From Amorphophallus konjac (Eukaryota; Streptophyta; Magnoliopsida; Alismatales; Araceae): a DNA stretch of 64,000 bases. The position numbers and the translations under genes are program-made. Location: NCBI GenBank assembly GCA_022559845.1, contig CM040123.1, positions 293,806,642 to 293,870,641 on the forward strand. The letters are read 5' to 3'. A model generated the notes under the pieces. The model ran no database searches, was not told where the DNA came from, and saw nothing but the letters and a program-made list of their open reading frames with translations. Of the stretch, positions 53,924 to 64,000 are shown piece by piece. Within the stretch, counting starts at the first letter, position 1; each line of letters opens with the position of its first letter.

Positions 53924-54966
53924 ATGGTTTATATAGTATGTTTTCGACAATCAGCCGAGGGGACTAACATAGAGCCCTTGAATACAATCAGATCCCTGAC
54001 TGGCTATAAATACCAGTTAGATGGGTTGAATTACTTGGGTATCCCTATCAAAAAGGCAGATATTTGTGCTGTGATTTTCATTTTCTTATTGAGAGAATTC
54101 AAACTAGGCTTGAGGGCTAGAAATCCAAATTCCTATCTGCTGCTGGCAGGGTGGTGTTAATAAATTCTGTCCTACAAAGTATACCTGTTTATTTGGCTTC
54201 TGCCTGCAATATACCTAAGAAGGTCCTCCACTTCATTGAATGCCAATGTGCAAACTTCTTTTGGCATGGAGACCTTAATACCAATCGAAGACATTGGATC
54301 TCATGGCCTGCTATTCAGAAACCAAGGCTTGAGGGAGGACTGGGAATCAGGGAGCTGCAATGGGTGCAAACTTCCTTAGCTGTTAAGATGTTATGGAATA
54401 TCCTTCATGGGTCATCTTTATGGTCTTCCTATGCTCGGAGAAGGTTTATTAAAGTCCATTTTGCTTGCTGTATCAAGCCTTTCCCAGCAGGTATGCCTAA
54501 AGCAATATTTGGAAGGGCAAAGGATATTAATCTGCAACAGACTAGATGGTTTGTAGGCTGTGGATCTGAGATTGATTTCTTAAGGGATAATTGGACTGGA
54601 ATAGGTCCTTTATCCAATGTCTCTGCTGCTAGCAGTTCATTGAGATCTGCTGACTCTGCTGTGATCTCTCTTAGAGATGTTCTCTCAAATAGTCAACATG
54701 CTGCTAGGGGGTCTCTCAGCGACCCTGTACTCTTATCTAATCTTTAGCTAACCAATGAGGCAGACACATATGTTTGGATGGGCACTCTTAAGGGTAATTT
54801 CTCTGTTAAATCTGTTTATAATATAATCAGACCTAGAGGCCATAAAAGACCTGCATGGGCAAAATTGTGGCATTATGCCATTCCACCAAGGGCAGCATTG
54901 TTTACATGGAAGATTCTCCATAGGGCTGTTCCTGTGGACAGTAGGATAAAAGACTGTGGAATGTAA
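53924..54966 (+). pseudogene. LINE RT C-terminus and zf-RVT domain
   Basis: The segment at 53924-54075 has the LNYLGIPIKKAD motif of plant LINE RT. After a frameshift the frame 54151-54966 carries INSVLQSIPVYLASACNIP, CANFFWHGD and GGLGIRELQWVQ, all typical, then a TAG at 54745-54747, then NFSVKSVYN and PPRAALFTWKILHRAVPV of the zf-RVT zinc domain. Confidence 0.85.
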
Positions 54967-55885
54967 TTGCTGTCTCTTCCCCAGCCAAGAAGATCTTGAC
55001 CATCTATTCACTACCAGTGAGATGGCATCTAATTTGTGGAGTTGGGTTACTCCTTTAATCTGTCACAGAGCCTGGTTAAGTGATCACATTACAGTCCGTC
55101 TATGGAATATCATAGTAGTCACTAATATGCAGTCTGCCTGGAGTTTTACTGGGATGATTATGGTCATTTTGATGGTTTGGGAAATTTGGAAGAGCAGATG
55201 TGCTACCAAGTTTGAAGGTATTCCTTTTAATCTAGCTGCCATCAAGAAAAGGATAATTCTTGCTATATCATTGGCATTGGACAGGCTTAAGTTCCACAAG
55301 CCCATATCCTCTATTCATCTTAGAAGTTTGGTGGCTTTTAATCTACACCCTCAGGTTGTTATTAAACAGCCAGTGGCTGTTATGTGTCAATTGGCCTCTC
55401 AGGGCTATACTCTTCACATAGATGGTGCTTCTAAGGGTAATCCTGGAAAATGTGGGGGAGGAGGGTGTATTAGAGATGATTCTGGAAGGCTAGTGATGGC
55501 TTTTGCATTCTCATATGGCACGGGCTATAGTCTGTTAGCAGAAACAAGAGCACTCCATGATGGGCTAATGATTGCAAGCCAATGTGGCATAAGACTATCC
55601 AAGATATACTCGGATTGTGCAGCTCTTGTGGAGGCTGGTAGGAAAGGAGAAGCTCCTAGCTGGATGGCTACACCTTGGTGGAGACAGACCCATTTGCTTC
55701 TAGTGGAAAGTGGCTGTCATCTACAACACATTTTCAGGGAAGGGAATCATGTAGCTGACTCCTTGGCATCATTTGCATGCAATATGTCTAGCAATTCTAT
55801 TTTTGTCCGAGAAATGGATCTTCCTCAGGCTGCTAGAGGAGCCCTTAGGGTGGATAGGGCAGGTTTGCCTGATTTTCGGCTTTGA
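54956..55885 (+). pseudogene. LINE zf-RVT end and RNase H
   Basis: 309-residue frame, one base out of register with the upstream part. CNCCLFPSQEDLDHLF ends the zinc domain. RNase H (about 150-275) has Asp156 (HIDGASKGNPG), Glu196, Asp220 (YSDCAAL) and Asp268 (NHVADSL): all four catalytic positions are present. Stop at 55883-55885, followed by a 3' UTR of about 220 bp to the A run. Confidence 0.88.
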
Positions 55886-56118
55886 CTTATATTGTACTCT
55901 TTTAGTGCTCTCTTAGCTTTTGTTGGCTTGTAAAGGCATTATTACAGCCTCCTTATTTTTCAGGGGCATGCCTCTTAGTTCTTGTACATCCAACTTAAAA
56001 AGAAATAAAATTTAGGGCCCTGGTGTAGCCTGGGGGAGTGAGCACATTCTCCCTCTTTGAGGGGGGGTGCACTCGACCAGCTTCTACTCCAGATTGGCCG
56101 GTGGTTCAACAAAAAAAA

Positions 56119-56507
56119 AGTAACCAAAAATAAGAATGCTTCTATTGAGAACAAGATTTCAATAAACACATTAATAACTAGGTTATGCCGTGGAAATAAA
56201 TCGACAGCATAACGGTACATTTCTTAAATTTCACAATTTACTTAGGTATCTTTGAATTAATGTGACAGGCTCTAGATAATCAATTAAACTATCTAGGATC
56301 ATAGGAATATTAACCCTTGGGTCAAACCTTGGGTTAACTATACTCAGGAAATAGCGTTCGTTTACTAGGCCCTTTCTTGAAGAAAGCGGTCTAGTTCTGG
56401 ACCGTTAAGGACAAGACTGTTCGATATTTGAAAATAGATTATCTGGAGTCTTTAGCAGTCAAAGAAAGAACCGTTAAGGATCCGTTAGTGGTCTAGTAAA
56501 GGCCTAC
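56119..56507 (-). repeat. D3 LTR, continuation after the LINE (inferred)
   Basis: AT-rich, no ORF, between the LINE A-tail and the D4 border. It contains GGTCTAGTAAAGGCC-type and ACTAGGCC words. I take it to be the next part of the long D3 LTR, but I cannot align it to D4 by eye. 56503-56507 (CCTAC) would be one half of the D4 target duplication. Confidence 0.4.
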
Positions 56508-59500
56508 TGTAGCACCCCTGAAAAATTTAAGGAAAATACAATTTCTAAATAAATTAAAACTTTCATAGACATAAATAGATATACACTTAATGGGTCTCAA
56601 CGCATATAATATATCATATTTTAACAACCAAAAGTAAATGAGCCGCGACATAATGCTTGCCCACTAACTAAAATAAAACCTCATCCCAAAATAATGCAAC
56701 CCGTAGGTATACACAATGCTATATAAAGCTCATTAAAACTCAAGCAAACAAAAGCAACCCCTATATATGTACCCAAGGCCCACCTATAATCAACATTTCT
56801 AAACTCATATGCCACCTACGGGAACCCACGAAACCACCCAACTCAAAATAATAAGACCAAATACATAGTTAAAAACTCACATAAAATATATATATAATAT
56901 CTTTGAAAAGCCTTAAGGCCTAATAGGAAAAAGACTTTCCCGTGGCTGAAAAGAGGTCAAGGTTAATGGGCCTTATGGGTTTACGATACAAAGGATCCCC
57001 ATTTTCTCAACAATTTAGATAACAATCAATGGGCATTGGGTGAGATACGAACATATGCATGGACTTTTTAAAGTACCCAATACATGTCACGTTCTACCCT
57101 ATACGAGAATTAGGATTTCCCTGGATAATAGAGATTAGCGGCAATTGCTTTAGAAAGGATGAGGATCTTAGGAAGGTCAACACGTTAGGATTTCTTAGGT
57201 GGGAAACTTAATTCTCACTTGGATTCTTGGCAGCTGTAGGACTCTCTCCCTATAAATAAACCATCTTCAAAAGTGCAAACCCTAGTTGTTGCTACATTCG
57301 AAGGTGCTGCCGTGGGAGTCTTCTTCCATCTTCTTCCTGTGCCTACTATTGCTACTGCCGGGAGATCGAAGGGAGGTTTTGTGCACATCATTTGTTTCCC
57401 TTCTTCCCGGTGGTGCTGCGCGGTGTTGTTGCTGCTGCTTCTTTGCGGTGGCTATTGCACTCCTGCTGCCACTGTTGTTGCTGTAGTACGAGAATCTTTC
57501 TTCTTTTTTTCTTCCTTCATATAAGAGGTAGGTGTTCTCTCTGATGGCTAAACCTAATTAATAAAGGTGATATCATAACACAGCATGCTTTTGTCAAGTT
57601 CTTATATTCTAGCTTCCTGATTAGAGATTTCTTCGTATTTCTGTCAAGCGTGCATATAGTTCTTAAGGTTTTAGAAGATTCCAGTAAAAGACGCCCTATG
57701 TTAAGGCGTGTTTTTAAATTGAGACGACCCAGCTTAAGACGCGATTTAAATTAACGCACGTGATGTCAGGCGTCAATTTACCGGTTAATGGATAATTTCG
57801 TATGTTTAAAAAGTAATAACTATGAATCCTGATATGATAATCAAGGCATGATTATATTAATAAGTTACTGTTATTTTTCTTGAATTATTCATGTCCCTAG
57901 TTTTTTTTTTATTTGGAAATACTCTAAAGTCCACATTAAATAGACGACCCTGTCAAAGTCATAAAATTGAATAGGACGCCCTCGAACAGAGGCGTCAAAT
58001 TGTATGAAAGATTACGGCAAAATGAACTTCGCCGTCTTGTTTGTGGAAGGCACCCCTGACCAGGGCGTGGATTAATTAAATAAAGACTTTAACCACGTCG
58101 TCAATAGCTTGAATTATCAAGTTTTACGCTGAAGAACACTATAACCAGTAGTTATGGATTTTTGATTTTTCGGCCGTTCATGGGCGCAGGAGTGTCCTTA
58201 GGACATGAAAATTTACGGGCATATTATTGGGGTGGAGATCGAGGTAGTGAAAGTGGTTGCATCATTTTTCGTGCCCCCTATCGCAAGATCTCCCGTCTCT
58301 CAACGAAAAATTATTTTGATCATATGGTTAGGTAGAGTTTGTCGAGCCGGTCATTTCGGTATATCATAGGCTCGATTCCGACATGGTTAAGTCAAGAAAC
58401 AAGAGGAATAAAGAAGTGACAAAATTTGACAATTTTGAAATTTACGACATATCATGTGTCGTCAACCATTCTTTTGACGACGTACTGTTTAGTCGTCAAA
58501 TTATATATAATATATTTATATATATATCCTATATGCACATCTTTGAAAATCGATATTTATTAAAAGATATAACAGAAAATTATGAAAAATATATATTTGG
58601 AATCCTGTTATTTTTCTCCTAATTATCATATATTATTTTTCTTTAAATTATTTTAAATAAATCAATGTGTCTTTTAATGTATGTTTTTGAATTTATTCAA
58701 TTAAATATGTATAAAATGTGAATTCTTGTTCAATAAATAAAGATAAAAATCATGAAAATTAGCGTTTCCCAAGAGGATGGTAATTAATAAATGACGCCAC
58801 CCACGGGTGTCAAATAATATAAGTTTATTTAATTATTGTTAATTATAGAATAGGTTGGACATGAATTCTATGATTAACATATACATGTTCTCACCGTTTT
58901 CTTCCGTTTTTGACCCATACCTCGGGTCTTTTGGCACTCTCATCTCGCGTCCGTAGATGGAGTCCCTGTTTCATGGTTGGTTCACGTATATACCTCAACT
59001 CTTGGTGACATACGAGCCCTCCGTTGGACATTCCGTTCCTTCGGACTGGCAAGTTAGTCATTGAGACCTCCGTAAGTCTCCGCTAGCCTTGGATTCCCTC
59101 AAGGCAGCCGAGCTGGTTGTACCCTAAAAACCTTGGATCCGATCCGTGTTACTTTGGTTTTCTGTCAATCTTGACACTCTTCTCCTTTTGGAAATCTTAT
59201 TGTCATTAATTCGAGAACATAACCCTTTGACTCTGTATTTGGCCAAATCTGATTCGGAAACATTAAAGGGCTGTGGGTCCGCGACTTTTCAGTGCCAGGT
59301 TGGACGGAAGTCCAGTTCTGTAAACCATGGTAAACTTCTGGGTGTGGCATTGCACCGAATTCTGTATATCTGTTATATTTCTGATATTCTGTTATATCTG
59401 TTATTCTGCAAATTCTGTGAGTTCCAGAAATTCTGTTATTCTAATATTCGGATGTTCGGTTATTCTGATAATTTAGTTATTCTGCTTGAATGTTTAATTC

Positions 59501-60187
59501 TGCTTATATTTATTGAAACTCTGTTATATTCTGGCCAATTCTGAAGTTATGTTCATCCGCGTATCTGTCCTTGTTATATTCTTATAACTTGTCCTTGACT
59601 CTGCATGGGAATTCATCCCTATTTCTCTTAAGCTCGTAACTGCCTTTGACTTTAATATTCATCTGTCCTGTTAGATTGATCATCATGATTTCCTAGTTCC
59701 TGCATTTCATTTGTCATGAACATGAGTAATTGGTTAATCACTTATATTCTGCTTGATGAGAGATGTAATTCCTACTGAGCGTTTCGCTCACCAGCCTATC
59801 TTTAACATTTTTCAGGTATCAACATTGAAGATAGTCCATCAGATGGGGAAGGGCAAGAGTGATGAGCGTTATGGAGAATTGTGTCCGTGTTTTATCTTTC
59901 TTTGAGTCTCATCCTGTTATTAGAGTCGTCAAGTCACTATCTTTTGTTTTCTTGGGTCTAGTCCTATCATTTGAGTCTTTTCTATTTCTAGATTGTATTA
60001 GCAAGTTTCTTCTCTCTTTTGGTATGTAATTTAGAGTCTGGTCCTATAATTCAGATATTGGAGTAATAAAGATTATCTTAGTGGGCCCAAAGAATGTATG
60101 TCTCATGGTTCGCTCTGAATAGTCACGACTGCATCACTGCCACGTTCCGAATTATACGTTCCGCTGCTATCGGTTCGGGGCGTGACA
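56508..60187 (+). repeat. D4 5' LTR (3,680 bp)
   Basis: TGTAGCACCCCTG to GGGCGTGACA. TATA box at 57250-57260. An 83-codon frame (57273-57524) starts just after the expected transcript start and is repeated in the 3' LTR; it is Leu/Val/Cys-rich, has no known domain and is followed by a splice-donor-like GAGGTAGGT near 57529. Many short GACGCC/GGCGTC words lie in U5. Confidence 0.95.
57250..57260 (+). promoter_or_regulatory. TATA box of D4 5' LTR
   Basis: CTATAAATAAA after CTCTCTCC. Same at 62284-62294 in the 3' LTR. Predicted start near 57280. Confidence 0.75.
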
Positions 60188-60192
60188 GTTTA

Positions 60193-60204
60193 TGGTATCA
60201 GAGC
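60193..60204 (+). promoter_or_regulatory. D4 primer-binding site
   Basis: TGGTATCAGAGC five bases after the LTR end; initiator-tRNA-Met type. Confidence 0.94.
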
Positions 60205-60439
60205 CTAGGCTTTCTAAGTCCTAGGTCATTAAGCCTAAGTCCTAGATCGAGTTCCCTTGACAGTCATCTTAGAAGTACCCGGTGAGATGGGGTAAAACCT
60301 TGGGTTAAGAGCTAAAAATGGAAGTTAGAATACTAATAAGATTAACTTATGCAAATTGCTTGAAAAAAAAAAACTCACAAGAAATATTTGATAACCTTAC
60401 ATAGGATTGTTTATGTCTTGTAGAACTAGATAGAAAGCA

Positions 60440-61393
60440 ATGGCTGCCGAACGTGCTCAGTGGCGTGCCATGCAACGCACTCTCCAAGGCATGACTCAGG
60501 CTCTTCAACGAGTAGCCAATGGTGGAGCCAATCGTGGAGCTGGAGAATTGCATCGTGAATTCCAGAGTTTAAATCCCCCTAGATTTAGTGGAACTCCTGA
60601 TCCTGATATCGCGGAAGATTGGACAAAGGAGATGGAAAGAACTTTCCGAGTAATGCAATGCTCGGACCAAGATAAGATCCTATTAGCGACATTTCAACTA
60701 GAGAAAGACGCAAGGGCTTGGTGGGAATCCGTGGAAGCCACTCTGCCGGACATTCAAGTAACTTGGGAAGACTTTTTAGAACACTTTAACGAGAAATATT
60801 TCTCGGAGAGAGTTCGAGAGAGAAAGGCAGGAGAATTTGCCTCACTTAAACAACGAAGCATGTCTGTGGCAGAATATGAGGCCCAATTCTCAAGGTTATC
60901 TAGGTATGCGCCTCATCTGATATCAACGGGGAAGATGAAAGCAAGAAGGTTCATGAACGGTTTAAGAATACAATACATTCCCCAATTGGCACCATTGGAT
61001 ATACAAACATATGCGGAGATGGTCAAAAGAGCACAGTTATTAGAGGATGCTATGGAATTATCCGACAAGGTTAGGGCAAGAATGGAGAAGAAGAAAGGAG
61101 GTAATGGCAACAAGAGGCCCAATGAGGGAAGCGACGTTCCGAATGGCAAGAAGCCTAAGGAAGCAAAGTGTAAGCATTGTGGGAATGATGGTCATAAATC
61201 TGAAAAGTGTCGTTGGAAGAACGGAGCTTGCTTTCGTTGTGGAAGCCAAGAACATAAGGTAGCCGACTGCCCCCTTCCCAAGGATCAACCTCAGCAGGCA
61301 AATGATCACAAGGAAGCACGGCATCGAGGACAATTACAAGCAATAAGACAAATCGAACCTGCTGATGATGAAGTAACTAGAGGTACCCTGTAA
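60440..61393 (+). CDS. D4 gag polyprotein, intact
   Basis: 317 residues from ATG at 60440 to TAA. N-terminal helix, then a Retrotrans_gag capsid domain (about 45-200: LNPPRFSGTPDP, ARAWWESV, FNEKYFSERVRERK, YEAQFSRLSRYAPHL), a Lys-rich linker and two perfect CCHC knuckles at 244-257 (Cys244, Cys247, His252, Cys257) and 264-277 (Cys264, Cys267, His272, Cys277). The ORF ends soon after the knuckles, where related elements read on into protease. With PBS and purine tract both intact, gag could build particles if RT and integrase come from elsewhere. It is the only intact retroelement protein in the window. Confidence 0.93.
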   Translation: MAAERAQWRAMQRTLQGMTQALQRVANGGANRGAGELHREFQSLNPPRFSGTPDPDIAEDWTKEMERTFRVMQCSDQDKILLATFQLEKDARAWWESVEATLPDIQVTWEDFLEHFNEKYFSERVRERKAGEFASLKQRSMSVAEYEAQFSRLSRYAPHLISTGKMKARRFMNGLRIQYIPQLAPLDIQTYAEMVKRAQLLEDAMELSDKVRARMEKKKGGNGNKRPNEGSDVPNGKKPKEAKCKHCGNDGHKSEKCRWKNGACFRCGSQEHKVADCPLPKDQPQQANDHKEARHRGQLQAIRQIEPADDEVTRGTL

Positions 61394-61529
61394 CCTTGGC
61401 CTAGTTCATTGGGTTATTTTATTAGCATGCCTAGATGATTTTGTCTTATGAATGGAAACTAGAACTAGATACCCCACTGATATATATTGGAGAGAAATTT
61501 CAGTTGAATTTGGGGACCAAATTCTTTTA

Positions 61530-61541
61530 AGTGGGGGAGGG
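61530..61541 (+). promoter_or_regulatory. D4 polypurine tract
   Basis: AGTGGGGGAGGG directly before the 3' LTR, preceded by GGGGACCAAATTCTTTTA, a stretch typical of the 3' end of Del/Tekay elements. Confidence 0.93.
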
Positions 61542-64000
61542 TGTAGCACCCCTGAAAAATTTAAGGAAAATACAATTTCTAAATAAATTAAAACTTTCAT
61601 AGACATAAATAGATATACACTTAATGGGTCTCAACGCATATAATATATCATATTTTAACAACCAAAAGTAAATGAGCCGCGACATAATGCTTGCCCACTA
61701 ACTAAAATAAAACCTCATCCCAAAATAATGCAACCCGTAGGTATACACAATGCTATATAAAGCTCATTAAAACTCAAGCAAACAAAAGCAACCCCTATAT
61801 ATGTACCCAAGGCCCACCTATAATCAACATTTCTAAACTCATATGCCACCTACGGGAACCCACGAAACCACCCAACTCAAAATAATAAGACCAAATACAT
61901 AGTTAAAAACTCACATAAAATATATATATAATATCTTTGAAAAGCCTTAAGGCCTAATAGGAAAAAGACTTTCCCGTGGCTGAAAAGAGGTCAAGGTTAA
62001 TGGGCCTTATGGGTTTACGATACAAAGGATCCCCATTTTCTCAACAATTTAGATAACAATCAATGGGCATTGGGTGAGATACGAACATATGCATGGACTT
62101 TTTAAAGTACCCAATACATGTCACGTTCTACCCTATACGAGAATTAGGATTTCCCTGGATAATAGAGATTAGCGGCAATTGCTTTAGAAAGGATGAGGAT
62201 CTTAGGAAGGTCAACACGTTAGGATTTCTTAGGTGGGAAACTTAATTCTCACTTGGATTCTTGGCAGCTGTAGGACTCTCTCCCTATAAATAAACCATCT
62301 TCAAAAGTGCAAACCCTAGTTGTTGCTACATTCGAAGGTGCTGCCGTGGGAGTCTTCTTCCATCTTCTTCCTGTGCCTACTATTGCTACTGCCGGGAGAT
62401 CGAAGGGAGGTTTTGTGCACATCATTTGTTTCCCTTCTTCCCGGTGGTGCTGCGCGGTGTTGTTGCTGCTGCTTCTTTGCGGTGGCTATTGCACTCCTGC
62501 TGCCACTGTTGTTGCTGTAGTACGAGAATCTTTCTTCTTTTTTTCTTCCTTCATATAAGAGGTAGGTGTTCTCTCTGATGGCTAAACCTAATTAATAAAG
62601 GTGATATCATAACACAGCATGCTTTTGTCAAGTTCTTATATTCTAGCTTCCTGATTAGAGATTTCTTCGTATTTCTGTCAAGCGTGCATATAGTTCTTAA
62701 GGTTTTAGAAGATTCCAGTAAAAGACGCCCTATGTTAAGGCGTGTTTTTAAATTGAGACGACCCAGATTAAGACGCGATTTAAATTAACGCACGTGATGT
62801 CAGGCGTCAATTTACCGGTTAATGGATAATTTCGTATGTTTAAAAAGTAATAACTATGAATCCTGATATGATAATCAAGGCATGATTATATTAATAAGTT
62901 ACTGTTATTTTTCTTGAATTATTCATGTCCCTAGTTTTTTTTTTATTTGGAAATACTCTAAAGTCCACATTAAATAGACGACCCTGTCAAAGTCATAAAA
63001 TTGAATAGGACGCCCTCGAACAGAGGCGTCAAATTGTATGAAAGATTACGGCAAAATGAACTTCGCCGTCTTGTTTGTGGAAGGCACCCCTGACCAGGGC
63101 GTGGATTAATTAAATAAAGACTTTAACCACGTCGTCAATAGCTTGAATTATCAAGTTTTACGCTGAAGAACACTATAACCAGTAGTTATGGATTTTTGAT
63201 TTTTCGGCCGTTCATGGGCGCAGGAGTGTCCTTAGGACATGAAAATTTACGGGCATATTATTGGGGTGGAGATCGAGGTAGTGAAAGTGGTTGCATCGTT
63301 TTTCGTGCCCCCTATCGCAAGATCTCCCGTCTCTCAACGAAAAATTATTTTGATCATATGGTTAGGTAGAGTTTGTCGAGCCGGTCATTTCGGTATATCA
63401 TAGGCTCGATTCCGACATGGTTAAGTCAAGAAACAAGAGGAATAAAGAAGTGACAAAATTTGACAATTTTGAAATTTACGACATATCATGTGTCGTCAAC
63501 CATTCTTTTGACGACGTACTGTTTAGTCGTCAAATTATATATAATATATTTATATATATATCCTATATGCACATCTTTGAAAATCGATATTTATTAAAAG
63601 ATATAACAGAAAATTATGAAAAATATATATTTGGAATCCTGTTATTTTTCTCCTAATTATCATATATTATTTTTCTTTAAATTATTTTAAATAAATCAAT
63701 GTGTCTTTTAATGTATGTTTTTGAATTTATTCAATTAAATATGTATAAAATGTGAATTCTTGTTCAATAAATAAAGATAAAAATCATGAAAATTAGCGTT
63801 TCCCAAGAGGATGGTAATTAATAAATGACGCCACCCACGGGTGTCAAATAATATAAGTTTATTTAATTATTGTTAATTATAGAATAGGTTGGACATGAAT
63901 TCTATGATTAACATATACATGTTCTCACCGTTTTCTTCCGTTTTTGACCCATACCTCGGGTCTTTTGGCACTCTCATCTCGCGTCCGTAGATGGAGTCCC
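61542..64000 (+). repeat. D4 3' LTR, first 2,459 bp
   Basis: Matches 56508-58966 at offset 5,034. The two differences seen are C to A at 57733/62767 and A to G at 58264/63298. It continues beyond the window. Confidence 0.95.

Larger units (their letters stand above)
53890..56118 (+). mobile_element. 5'-truncated L1-type LINE inserted in D3 LTR
   Basis: It holds the C-terminal part of a plant LINE RT (YLGIPI near 54040 and the IPVYLAS/FFWHG region), a zf-RVT domain, an RNase H and a short 3' end with an A run at 56109-56117. ORF1, endonuclease and most of RT are missing, as with incomplete reverse transcription. The left border is approximate and no clear target duplication is seen (perhaps AAAGTA at both sides). 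Frameshifts near 54075 and 54960 and a TAG at 54745-54747 show decay. Confidence 0.82.
50071..56507 (-). mobile_element. D3: old Tekay/Del-type Ty3/gypsy element, partial
   Basis: Minus strand: part of the 5' LTR (53238 rightwards), PBS 53219-53230, gag, protease, RT, RNase H. Integrase and 3' LTR are missing because T2 and C2 inserted at the RNase H/integrase linker; the rest would lie left of T2. Its LTR is invaded by a LINE and by D4. LTR end, PBS spacing and gag resemble D4, so the two are related families. Heavy nonsense decay indicates age. Confidence 0.8.
56508..64000 (+). mobile_element. D4: young gag-only Del/Tekay-type gypsy element (TR-GAG-like)
   Basis: Plus strand: 5' LTR 56508-60187 (3,680 bp), PBS, one gag ORF, purine tract, 3' LTR from 61542, cut by the right window edge. 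Between gag and the tract there is only about 135 bp: no protease, RT, RNase H or integrase, so it must borrow enzymes from a related full-length element. The 2,459 bp of 3' LTR visible match the 5' LTR at a constant offset of 5,034 with just two differences found by eye. Confidence 0.92.

Overview
The window is plant (angiosperm) nuclear heterochromatin-type DNA. Every recognisable coding segment belongs to a transposable element: Ty3/gypsy elements of the Ogre/Tat and Tekay/Del types, Ty1/copia elements including a Sirevirus, a plant L1-type LINE, and a miniature LTR element. I see no host gene, rRNA, tRNA or CRISPR array. The species cannot be named from the sequence. The mix points to a large, repeat-rich plant genome.

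Layout, left to right. T1 (minus strand, running past the left edge to about 20,310) is an Ogre/Tat-like gypsy element. Its 5' LTR is about 18,465-20,310, gag is at 16,023-17,867, protease with a G-patch at 13,794-15,869, and RT/RNase H/second RNase H/integrase at 6,653-10,094. Three degenerate plant-mobile-domain (PMD) genes lie antisense to it at 1-4,878. Its pol is split by M1 (10,095-13,243; TSD CAATC), a miniature element with three about 1-kb LTRs and two 93-bp internal regions. T2 (minus strand) is a second Tat-type gypsy element. Its 5' LTR is 40,066-40,771, gag 38,535-40,034, the second RNase H is split between 38,176-38,602 and 25,309-25,589, and integrase is at 24,048-25,190. An antisense two-exon gene with a Transposase_28-like domain (20,615-22,931) follows. 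T2 has lost protease and RT. S1 (25,595-38,175, minus, TSD GGCGA) is a full-length but mutated Sirevirus inserted in the T2 RNase H. C2 (40,809-50,070, minus, TSD AATAC) is a second copia element. D3 (minus, about 40,772-40,808 plus 50,071-56,507) is an old Tekay/Del gypsy element that hosts T2, C2, the LINE fragment (about 53,890-56,118) and D4. D4 (56,508 past the right edge, plus strand) is a young gag-only Del-type element with LTRs of about 3.7 kb.

The window therefore reads as a nested stack: D3 is the oldest host, then T2, C2, LINE and D4 went into D3, S1 (and probably T1) into T2, and M1 into T1. Target-site duplications fix M1, S1 and C2 exactly. The old coding regions are broken mainly by nonsense codons explicable as C-to-T or G-to-A changes, as expected of methylated DNA. 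The gag of D4 is the only protein gene of an element that looks intact.

The most unusual signal is in the S1 LTRs. Directly upstream of the TATA box, about 1.7 kb of U3 is built from some 55-58 copies of a short motif (CAAGTCTATACAC on the element's sense strand) separated by short unrelated spacers, and the two LTRs differ by one unit. Other structures not explained by genes are a series of palindromes in the T1 U3, four stem-loops and a sharp AT/GC switch in the C2 leader, and a degenerate Pro-Leu-Ile repeat in the T1 gag-protease protein.
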